Part shown: piece after piece, positions 33,522-40,343 of the stretch
How positions within the stretch are numbered: the first letter of the stretch is position 1
Layout of the letters: the number at the start of each line of letters is the position of its first letter
NCBI GenBank assembly: GCA_937967645.1
Contig: CALBTT010000063.1
Location: forward strand, 1-64,000
Direction of reading: 5' to 3'
Origin: an uncultured Zoogloea sp.
Lineage (GTDB): Bacteria; Pseudomonadota; Gammaproteobacteria; Burkholderiales; Rhodocyclaceae
DNA length: 64,000 nt
Translations under genes and position numbers: made by a program
Notes under the pieces: model-generated
Database searches by the model: none
Told to the model about the DNA's origin: nothing
The model's input: the letters and a program-made list of their open reading frames with translations, nothing else

Positions 33522-33640
33522 CGGGGCAACGCACACCGCCTGCAATCACCCGCTACATCCTTCACCGCGCGTCCGACGAAAGATGTAGACGCGTCCACAT
33601 GGCATCCCGATGGCGGCGGACATCACGTTGACGCCGCTGG

Positions 33641-33668
33641 ATTCCATGTTGACCGGTCAACATGGAAT
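33641..33668. repeat. Perfect 28-bp palindrome
   Basis: ATTCCATGTTGACC is followed immediately by its exact reverse complement, so the palindrome has no spacer. It would make a cruciform or a fully paired RNA hairpin, or serve as a symmetric protein site. Confidence 0.7.
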
Positions 33669-33719
33669 GCTGGTCCGCCTACATTCAATGTCAATGACGC
33701 TTGCAAGCCTGTAGCTCAC

Positions 33720-33910
33720 GTAGGTCGGGTTAGCGCAGCGTAACCCGACACGCCCCACGCGCTATCGACGCCCTGCGCAATGCCTGATCACACTCACGGC
33801 ATCTGGATGCGGGCGCCCGATTGGGATGCGGTTCAATGTGCTTTGAAGACATCGGGCATGGGTGGAGTCGATCATGCGATGTCGGGTTACGCTGCGCTAA
33901 CCCGACCTAC
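33720..33910. repeat. REP-like doublet, identical inverted 31-bp copies
   Basis: The 31 bases at 33720-33750 recur without mismatch as a reverse complement at 33880-33910, 129 bp apart. Each copy contains TCGGGTTA and TAACCCGA around an 8-base centre, a sequence type scattered between genes in many proteobacteria. No open reading frame, transposase or target duplication is evident inside, so a non-autonomous repeat is the best call. Confidence 0.75.
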
Positions 33911-33974
33911 TTGAACTGCAGTCCGCCCGGCAGGCCCCGCACAGCCCGACCCGGTCGTTCCCCGCGGCACAGCC

Positions 33975-34865
33975 CTACCACGCCGCCTGCAGCATCTCGG
34001 CAAAGCGCAGCGCCAGCGGTGAAGCCGCCTGTGGAAGGAAGATCGCCGCCTCTGCCACGGCTGCGGGCCCGGCCAGCTCGCGCAGCACGGCGCCGGGTGG
34101 CAGCAGGTCGCGCATGCAGGCGGGGATCACCGCCACGCCGAAGCCCGCGGCGACGAGGGTGAGCATCGAGGTCTTGCGGGACTGGACCGTGGCGGAGCCG
34201 GGCACGAAGCCGGCTTCCAGGCACAGGTCGGTGACGCGCCGGGCCAGGCCCCCGCGCTCACGATGCACGGCGGAGACGAAGCTCGCATCGCGCAAGGCCT
34301 CGAGAGGCAAGGGCCCAGCCTCCGCCGCCAGGGGATGCCGGGCCGGCAGCGCCGCCCACAGGCGCTCGGCGGGCAGCGGGCGCTGCACCAGCTCGGGGCT
34401 GTGGCGCAACACCGGCAGACGGGCCACGCCGATATCGGCCCGGCCGGCCAGGATCTCCACACCCTGCAATTCGGACGACACGCGGTCCAGGTCCACCCGC
34501 GCGCCCGGCAGTGCTGCCGTGAAGGCCTGCAGCGCCGCCAGCAGCGGGCCGGCCACCGGCACCGAGCTGGAGTGCAGCAGGCGCAGCACCCCCACCTCGC
34601 CCCGCTCCAGGCGGCGGGCATCATCGACGGCGTCGTCCAGCGTGCTCGCCAGGCCCCGGACCCGCTCGAGAAACAGGGCGCCGGCCGGCGTTGGGACTAC
34701 ACCACGGGCTTCGCGCCGGAACAGCGGGAAGCCCAGCGCCTCCTCCGTCTGCGCCAGCTGGCGGCTGAGGGCGGGCTGGGCCACATAGAGGCGGGCCGCG
34801 GCAGCGGTGAGGCTGCCGGTATCGGCAATGGCCAGCAGGTAGCGGATCTGTCGGAGGGAAACCAT
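33975..34865 (-). CDS. LysR family transcriptional regulator
   Basis: The 296-residue regulator begins MVSLRQIRYLLAIADTGSLT and has the helix-turn-helix AAARLYVAQPALSRQLAQTE, then a LysR effector domain. The start at 34865 gives the usual N-terminus; a longer reading adds 41 unrelated residues. It diverges from the ZapE-like gene with a 70-bp gap. Its 3' end meets the repeat-rich region. The effector is unknown. Confidence 0.87.
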   Translation of the reverse strand: MVSLRQIRYLLAIADTGSLTAAAARLYVAQPALSRQLAQTEEALGFPLFRREARGVVPTPAGALFLERVRGLASTLDDAVDDARRLERGEVGVLRLLHSSSVPVAGPLLAALQAFTAALPGARVDLDRVSSELQGVEILAGRADIGVARLPVLRHSPELVQRPLPAERLWAALPARHPLAAEAGPLPLEALRDASFVSAVHRERGGLARRVTDLCLEAGFVPGSATVQSRKTSMLTLVAAGFGVAVIPACMRDLLPPGAVLRELAGPAAVAEAAIFLPQAASPLALRFAEMLQAAW

Positions 34866-34935
34866 ACCGTCAGGGAATGGGTGGGTTGATGAATCGGCAT
34901 TGGTGTTATACCAAGCCGCCGCCCAGAATGCAGCC

Positions 34936-35937
34936 ATGCTCGCACGCACGCCCCCTTTTCGCGCCCTGCCCGGCCCCGCCATCCCCACCCCGGCCCTACT
35001 CGATGAACTGGAGGCACGCTTCAGGGCCGGTGGCGATGTGCCCGACCCGGATCAATGCAATGCCCTGATCCATCTGGCCCGCCTGGGCAGCCGGCCGCCG
35101 CGGCGCCCTGTCGGCACGGCGCCGGGGCTGTTCATGTGGGGCGGCGTCGGGCGCGGCAAGACCCGCCTGATGGATACGCTGGGCGAGGCTCTGGGCCCGG
35201 CGCAGGTCAGGCGGCTGCACGTGGCCGAACTGCTCGCCGCGGTACACTGCAGCGCGGTGGCCGGAGGGGATTGGGCACAGCGCATGGACAGCCTGCTCGG
35301 CGCCACCCGGATGCTGCTGCTCGACGAGTTTCATGCCTACGACGGTGCCGACGCCCTGATCCTGCTGCGCGTCTTTGAAAGCGCCGTGGCCCGGGGGATG
35401 GGCTGCGTGCTGACCGCCAATCATCCACCGGCAGCCCTGTGGCCCGACCTGCCGCGCCTGCGCCAGCAGGCCCGCCACTACCTGCCGCTGGCCGCGTGGG
35501 TGGAACAGCACTGCACCGTGCTGCGGGTGGATGGGGGACGGGACTACCGGGAGAGACTGGCGGCGGACGCGCCACCGCGCTGGTGGCCGGATGCCCCGCC
35601 CATGGTGTCAGCGTCCGGCCCGGGTGGCTGGCGGGACGTGGATTTCGATGCCTTGTTCCGCCAAACCCGCGGCCCGGCCGACTACGCGCGCCTGGCGGCG
35701 GACCGGCAAGGCCTGCTGATCCGTGGCTTTCCGAAGCTGGCGGGGGAACACATGGACAGCTTGCGCCGCCTGGTGTGGTTTCTCGATGCAGCCTGGGAGG
35801 CCCGGCTGCCCCTGGCCATCACGGCACGGGCGTCCGTAGCGGAAAGCTTCTCCGGCCTTGCGCCGGAGCTGGCCGCCCTGCTGGGCAAGGACCTGGCCCG
35901 CAGCCGCAGCCGCCTGCTGGCCCTGTGCCGGATCTGA
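34936..35937 (+). CDS. AFG1/ZapE-like AAA ATPase
   Basis: The 333-residue P-loop protein has FMWGGVGRGKTRLMD (Walker A), LLLDEFHAYDGADAL (Walker B) and LTANHPP (sensor), all features of the AFG1/ZapE family that in E. coli associates with the Z-ring. It starts at ATG 34936; a TTG earlier in frame lies in the promoter gap. Sequence around the motifs is less conserved than in a canonical ZapE (for example DEFHAYDGAD for DEFHVSDIAD), so it may be a second, divergent paralogue. Confidence 0.75.
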   Translation: MLARTPPFRALPGPAIPTPALLDELEARFRAGGDVPDPDQCNALIHLARLGSRPPRRPVGTAPGLFMWGGVGRGKTRLMDTLGEALGPAQVRRLHVAELLAAVHCSAVAGGDWAQRMDSLLGATRMLLLDEFHAYDGADALILLRVFESAVARGMGCVLTANHPPAALWPDLPRLRQQARHYLPLAAWVEQHCTVLRVDGGRDYRERLAADAPPRWWPDAPPMVSASGPGGWRDVDFDALFRQTRGPADYARLAADRQGLLIRGFPKLAGEHMDSLRRLVWFLDAAWEARLPLAITARASVAESFSGLAPELAALLGKDLARSRSRLLALCRI

Positions 35938-35981
35938 GTGCCCCCAGGGCCGGGCTACGCCCCGCCCGCCCCCCGAGGGGG

Positions 35982-36016
35982 TCAAGGAAACTTGGGGCGG
36001 CCCGGCGTTTCCTTGA
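35982..36016. repeat. 10-bp inverted repeat between convergent genes
   Basis: TCAAGGAAAC (35982-35991) and GTTTCCTTGA (36007-36016) pair perfectly around a GC-rich 15-base loop, next to a CCCCCGAGGGGG hairpin. It lies between the convergent ends of the ZapE-like gene and orn and could terminate either, though no T run follows. Confidence 0.45.
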
Positions 36017-36022
36017 AGACGC

Positions 36023-36568
36023 TCAGACCTTCAGGAAGTTGTCGCGGTAGTAGCGCAGCTCGGCGATGGACTCGTGGATGTCCGCCAGGGCCTGGTGGGC
36101 GCCCTTCTTCTCGAGGCCCTTGTACACATCCGGACGCCAGCGACGGGCCAGCTCCTTGAGGGTGGACACGTCCAGGTTGCGGTAGTGGAACCAGTCTTCC
36201 AGCTTGGGCATGTAGCGGGCCATGAAGCGCCGGTCCTGGCCGATGGAATTACCGCACATGGGCGAGGTGCGCGACGGGATGTACTGCTTCATGAACTCCA
36301 GGTAGATCTCCTCGGCCTGGGCTTCACCGATGGTGGAGGCCTTGACCCGGTCGATCAGGCCGGAGCGGCCATGGGTGTTCTTGTTCCATTCGTCCATGGC
36401 ATCGAGCACCGCGTCGGGCTGATGCACGGCGATCACCGGGCCTTCGGCCACGATGTCGAGGTTGCCGTTGGTGACGACCATGGCCATCTCGATGATGCGG
36501 TCGCTGTCGGGATTGAGGCCGGTCATTTCCATGTCCAGCCAGATGAGGTGATTCTGGTCCTGTGCCAT
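36023..36568 (-). CDS. orn: Oligoribonuclease
   Basis: The 181-residue DEDDh exonuclease degrades short RNA fragments and linear di-nucleotides such as pGpG. The motifs are LDMEMTGL (Asp and Glu), CGNSIGQDRRF and a C-terminal GAHQALADIHESIAEL (His and Asp). The ATG at 36568 gives the normal length; the longer reading adds 36 residues without support. It diverges from the M48 protease gene and overlaps no neighbour. Its active site is intact, unlike the DnaQ-like protein at 32886. Confidence 0.95.
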   Translation of the reverse strand: MAQDQNHLIWLDMEMTGLNPDSDRIIEMAMVVTNGNLDIVAEGPVIAVHQPDAVLDAMDEWNKNTHGRSGLIDRVKASTIGEAQAEEIYLEFMKQYIPSRTSPMCGNSIGQDRRFMARYMPKLEDWFHYRNLDVSTLKELARRWRPDVYKGLEKKGAHQALADIHESIAELRYYRDNFLKV

Positions 36569-36666
36569 AATCGGCTCGCTTTTCGGTAAAGGCGCGATTC
36601 TACGCTGAAGCCACCGTCCGCCGCGCCCCCACCGCCTTTCAACGCCCTCCTCCCCGAGCCCCTTCG

Positions 36667-37920
36667 ATGAGCCCAAGCAGCTTCTCCGCCCTCTTCCTGC
36701 TCGCCCTCGTCGCCGGCCTGCTGACCCGCCTGTGGCTGGCCGGCCGTCAGATCCGCCATGTGGCGGCCCACCGTGGCCAGGTGCCCGCCGCCTTTGCGGC
36801 CAGCATCGGGCTGGATGCGCACCAGAAGGCAGCCGACTACACCGTGGCCCGGGTGCGTACCGGCATGGTGGACCTGCTGATCTCCGCCGGCCTGCTCCTG
36901 GCCCTCACCCTGGGCGGCGGCCTGCAGGCGCTGCATGAACTGAGCACCCGCTTCTTCGAGGCCGGCAGCCTGCCCCAGGGCCTCGTCTTCATCGCCCTGG
37001 TCGCCTCGCTGTCCTGGCTGGTGGACCTGCCCCTGACGGTGTATCGCAGCTTCGGCCTGGAGGCCCGCTTCGGCTTCAATCGCCTGACCCCTGGCCTGTT
37101 CATCGCCGATGCCCTCAAGGGCATCCTGCTGTCGGCGGTCATCGGCCTGCCCCTGATCGCCTTCGTGCTGTGGCTGATGGCCGCCATGGGCGAGCGCTGG
37201 TGGTTCTACGTATGGAGCTTCTGGCTGGTCTTCAACCTGCTGGTGCTGCTGGTCTACCCGAGCTTCATCGCGCCGCTGTTCAACAACTTCAAGCCCCTCG
37301 AGGACGGCCCCCTGCGCCAGCGCATCGAGGGCCTGATGAGCCGCTGCGGCTTCCGCCTGTCGGGCCTGTTCGTGATGGACGGCTCGAAGCGATCGGCCCA
37401 CGGCAATGCCTACTTCACCGGCTTTGGCGCCGCCAAGCGGATCGTCTTCTTCGACACCCTGCTGGACAAGCTCGACCCGGCCGAGGTGGAGGCGGTGCTG
37501 GCCCATGAGCTGGGCCATTACCATCACCACCATCTGTGGAAGCGCCTTGCCGTGATCGGCGCGGGCAGCCTGGCCTTCTTCGCCCTGCTGGGCCACGTGT
37601 CGGCCACCGACTGGTTCTTCGCCGGGCTGGGCATGCAGGCCGGCGGCACCGCGGCCACCCTGGTGCTGTTCGCCCTGGCCCTGCCGGTCTTCACCTTTCC
37701 GCTGACCCCGCTGATGAGCCGCTGGTCGCGTACCCATGAATTCCAGGCGGACGCCTACGCCGCCGCCCAGGCCCCCGCGGCGGATCTGGTGCGCGCGCTG
37801 GTGAAGCTGTATCGGGACAATGCCTCCACGCTGACGCCGGACCCGCTGTATTCCAGCATCTACGACTCCCATCCGCCGGCAGCAATCCGTATCGCCCGCC
37901 TCGAAGGGAGCCTGCGGTGA
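36667..37920 (+). CDS. M48 family membrane metalloprotease (Ste24-like)
   Basis: The 417-residue protein has several membrane spans and the zinc motif LAHELGHYHHHHLW, with the third ligand expected in EFQADAYAA. This is the CAAX prenyl protease/Ste24 type, which in bacteria may degrade or process membrane proteins. Its end overlaps the rsgA start by 4 bases, so the two are coupled. The ATG at 36667 is the first of the open frame and gives the family length. Confidence 0.88.
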   Translation: MSPSSFSALFLLALVAGLLTRLWLAGRQIRHVAAHRGQVPAAFAASIGLDAHQKAADYTVARVRTGMVDLLISAGLLLALTLGGGLQALHELSTRFFEAGSLPQGLVFIALVASLSWLVDLPLTVYRSFGLEARFGFNRLTPGLFIADALKGILLSAVIGLPLIAFVLWLMAAMGERWWFYVWSFWLVFNLLVLLVYPSFIAPLFNNFKPLEDGPLRQRIEGLMSRCGFRLSGLFVMDGSKRSAHGNAYFTGFGAAKRIVFFDTLLDKLDPAEVEAVLAHELGHYHHHHLWKRLAVIGAGSLAFFALLGHVSATDWFFAGLGMQAGGTAATLVLFALALPVFTFPLTPLMSRWSRTHEFQADAYAAAQAPAADLVRALVKLYRDNASTLTPDPLYSSIYDSHPPAAIRIARLEGSLR

Positions 37921-38810
37921 AGACCTTCGGCACCCTGATCGCCGCCTTCGGGCGGCAGTATGAAGTCCGCACTGACGCCGGCGAGATCCTGCTGTGCGTG
38001 CCGCGGGGCAAGAAGAGCCTGTTTGCCTGTGGTGACCGGGTCCAGGTGGCGGCCACCGGCCCGGGCCAGGGGGTGATCGACAAGCTGGTGGAGCGCAGCA
38101 GCCTGCTCTACCGCTCGGATGCCTGGCGCCAGAAGCTGATCGCCGCCAACGCCACCCAGGTGGTGATGGTGGTGGCCACCGAGCCCAGCTTCAGCGACGA
38201 GTTCGTGTCGCGCTGCCTGTGCGCGGCGGAAAGCCAGCACCTCAAGGTGCTGATCGTGTTGAACAAGACGGACATCCCGGCGGGCCTGGCCGACGCGCGG
38301 AGCCGCCTGGCGTCCTTCGTGAAGCTGGGTTATCCGGTACTGGAGCTGTCGGCACTCGACAATGTGGATGCGCTGCGCAGCCGCCTGGTGGGTGAGACCA
38401 GCCTGCTGGTGGGGCAGTCGGGCATGGGCAAATCCACCCTCACCAACGCACTGATCCCGGAAGCCCGGGCCGAGACCCGGGAGATCTCCGAGGTGCTGGA
38501 TACGGGCAAGCACACCACCACCTTCGCCCGCCTCTACCCGCTGCCGGAAGGCGGCGGGCTGATCGACAGCCCGGGCATGCAGACCTTCGGTCTGGTGCAT
38601 CTGGACAACGAGGCCCTGGAGAGCAGCTTCCGGGAGTTCCGCCCCTATGCGGGGCAGTGCCGCTTCCGCGACTGCCGCCACGACGCCGAGCCGGGCTGCG
38701 CCCTGCGCGGGGCGGCGGAGCGCGGCGAGATCGAAGAGCGCCGGCTGCGCCAGTTCCTGCAGTTCCGGGCGGAGTGCGAGAACGGGCGGCGTCAGGCCCA
38801 GGGCTGGTAA
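37917..38810 (+). CDS. rsgA: Ribosome small-subunit-dependent GTPase A
   Basis: The 297-residue circularly permuted GTPase helps late 30S maturation. It has an OB domain at the N-terminus, the permuted G motifs in order G4 (NKTDIP), G1 (GQSGMGKSTL) and G3 (DSPGMQTFG), and a C-terminal zinc-binding segment CRFRDCRHDAEPGCAL. The ATG overlaps the M48 stop. It converges on the Anbu gene, with stop codons 22 bases apart. Confidence 0.93.
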   Translation: MKTFGTLIAAFGRQYEVRTDAGEILLCVPRGKKSLFACGDRVQVAATGPGQGVIDKLVERSSLLYRSDAWRQKLIAANATQVVMVVATEPSFSDEFVSRCLCAAESQHLKVLIVLNKTDIPAGLADARSRLASFVKLGYPVLELSALDNVDALRSRLVGETSLLVGQSGMGKSTLTNALIPEARAETREISEVLDTGKHTTTFARLYPLPEGGGLIDSPGMQTFGLVHLDNEALESSFREFRPYAGQCRFRDCRHDAEPGCALRGAAERGEIEERRLRQFLQFRAECENGRRQAQGW

Positions 38811-38832
38811 GCCCCGGGGCCTCGCGACAGGC

Positions 38833-39582
38833 TCAGGTCAGGTCGCCCTTGCCGAGCAGATCGGGGTTGGGCAACTCGTCGAAGGCGTGACCGAGGGCCT
38901 CGCTCCAGCGGTTGCGGATCATCGCGAAGTACTCGTTCTTGGCGTCGATGCTGATGTGCGAGGACACCTTCAACTCGTCGGTCTTGATGATCGCCAGGTC
39001 GAGGGGAACGCCCACCGACAGGTTGGAGCGGATCGTCGAATCCATCGAGATCAGGGCCAGCTTGGCCGCCTCGTCGAGGCTGGTGTGGCGCTTGACCACC
39101 CGGTCGATGATGGGCTTGCCGTACTTGGATTCGCCAATCTGGAAGTAAGGCGTGTCGGGCGTCGCCTCGATGAAGTTGCCGGCCGCGTAAACATGGAACA
39201 GGCGCGGCTGCTCCTTGCCGATCTGGCCGCCGAGGATCAGGGCCGCGGTGAAGTCGATGCCGAAGTTGCTGAGGGCCTCGGAGTCGCGCCGATACACCTC
39301 TCGCAGCATCTCGCCCACATGACGGGCCGCCTCGAACATGTTAGGCACCGACCACAGGCTCTCACGCCCGTCCTGGGCCGCCATGACCTCCCGCAGCATG
39401 GACACCAGCTGCTGGGTGATCGCCAGGTTGCCCGAACTCATGAGCACCATCACGCGCTCGCCCGGGCGCTGGAAGATGCTCATCTTGCGGAAGGTGTTGA
39501 TATGGTCGACACCGGCGTTGGTACGGGAGTCCGACAGGAACACCATACCGGCATCGAGGAGCATGCTGACGCAGTAGGTCAT
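38833..39582 (-). CDS. Anbu (BPH) proteasome-like peptidase
   Basis: The 249-residue protein begins MTYCVSMLLDAGMVFLSDSR. Removing Met exposes Thr as an N-terminal nucleophile, as in 20S proteasome beta subunits and HslV. FRKMSIFQRPGERVMVLMSSGNLA and the GNFIEATPDTPYFQIGESKYGKP segment fit the Anbu family. In many bacteria Anbu is next to ATP-grasp, alpha-E and transglutaminase-like genes; none of these is here. The ATG at 39582 is chosen because it leaves Thr second; the longer reading adds 5 residues. Confidence 0.87.
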   Translation of the reverse strand: MTYCVSMLLDAGMVFLSDSRTNAGVDHINTFRKMSIFQRPGERVMVLMSSGNLAITQQLVSMLREVMAAQDGRESLWSVPNMFEAARHVGEMLREVYRRDSEALSNFGIDFTAALILGGQIGKEQPRLFHVYAAGNFIEATPDTPYFQIGESKYGKPIIDRVVKRHTSLDEAAKLALISMDSTIRSNLSVGVPLDLAIIKTDELKVSSHISIDAKNEYFAMIRNRWSEALGHAFDELPNPDLLGKGDLT

Positions 39583-39597
39583 GGGAAAAGCTCGCAC

Positions 39598-39627
39598 AAA
39601 AAGGGCGGCACCTGCCAGGTACCGCCC
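39598..39627 (-). terminator. Terminator of the thrS-merR translation operon
   Basis: On the minus strand, GGGCGG/CCGCCC with an inner ACCT/AGGT stem (39603-39608 with 39622-39627) is followed by five Ts (39598-39602). It lies 41 bases after the MerR-type stop and closes the long operon. Confidence 0.8.
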
Positions 39628-39668
39628 CGGATTGGAGGGGGTGCGCCCGCCACGCGGGACGCAGGGAT

Positions 39669-40046
39669 TCAGTTTTGGATGAGCTGCAGGATGGCGCGGA
39701 TCTCGCTACGCACCGCACTCAGCTGGTCACGCAGGCCGGCGGACTCTTCGACGTCTTCCCGCTTGCGGGCCGCCATCTCGTCGAGACGGTTGCGCGCACC
39801 GGAGATGGTGAAGCCATCCTGGTAGAGCAGCTCGCGGATGCGCCGGATCAACAGCACTTCATGGTGCTGGTAGTAGCGCCGGTTGCCGCCCCGCTTGACC
39901 GGCCGCAACTGGGTGAATTCCTGCTCCCAGTAACGGAGGACGTGGGGTTTGACACCGCACAGCTCGCTCACCTCACCGATGGTGAAGTAGCGCTTGAGAG
40001 GAATCGGCGGCAGCTCGGCCGCCGCCGGCATATCACTTTGCGACAT
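39669..40046 (-). CDS. MerR family regulator
   Basis: The 125-residue protein has the MerR winged helix (YFTIGEVSELCGVKPHVLRYWE) and a helical tail. No metal cysteine cluster is visible, so it is not a metal sensor of the classic kind. This MerR gene is conserved after ihfA in betaproteobacteria. It overlaps ihfA by 14 bases and is the last gene before the terminator. Its target is unknown. Confidence 0.88.
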   Translation of the reverse strand: MSQSDMPAAAELPPIPLKRYFTIGEVSELCGVKPHVLRYWEQEFTQLRPVKRGGNRRYYQHHEVLLIRRIRELLYQDGFTISGARNRLDEMAARKREDVEESAGLRDQLSAVRSEIRAILQLIQN

Positions 40047-40338
40047 CGCTCAGTTGCTCCACATTCGCCTTGAGCTTCTGGCTGGCGTGGAAAGTCACCA
40101 CACGCCGGGCTGTAATAGGGATCTCTTCGCCGGTCTTGGGATTGCGCCCAGGGCGCTGGGGCTTCTCGCGCAACTGGAAGTTGCCGAAGCCCGACAGCTT
40201 GACGCAATCGCCCCGCTCCAGCGCAAGGCGGATCTCTTCGAAGAAGCACTCCACCATGTCCTTGGCTTCGCGCTTGTTGAGACCTACCTGCTCGAAGAGC
40301 ATGTCGGCGAGTTCGGCCTTGGTCAAAGTCATGCTCAT
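40033..40338 (-). CDS. ihfA: Integration host factor, alpha subunit
   Basis: The 101-residue nucleoid protein pairs with IhfB (encoded at 52140) to bend DNA. It has the HU-fold arm GFGNFQLREKPQRPGRNPKTGEE with the intercalating proline, and ends ANVEQLSDVAK. It follows pheT as in E. coli. Two start ATGs (40338 and 40332) are available; the first is listed. Confidence 0.92.
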   Translation of the reverse strand: MSMTLTKAELADMLFEQVGLNKREAKDMVECFFEEIRLALERGDCVKLSGFGNFQLREKPQRPGRNPKTGEEIPITARRVVTFHASQKLKANVEQLSDVAK

Positions 40339-40343
40339 GATGA

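Larger units (their letters stand above)
33522..33974. repeat. 453-bp non-coding gap rich in palindromes
   Basis: No gene could be supported here. The stretch holds, in order, an imperfect 18-bp palindrome (33583-33600), a perfect 28-bp palindrome (33641-33668), an ACATT-C-AATGT palindrome near 33681 and a pair of identical inverted 31-bp REP-like copies (33720-33750 and 33880-33910). It separates the DnaQ-like gene from a LysR gene that ends on the other strand. Confidence 0.7.
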
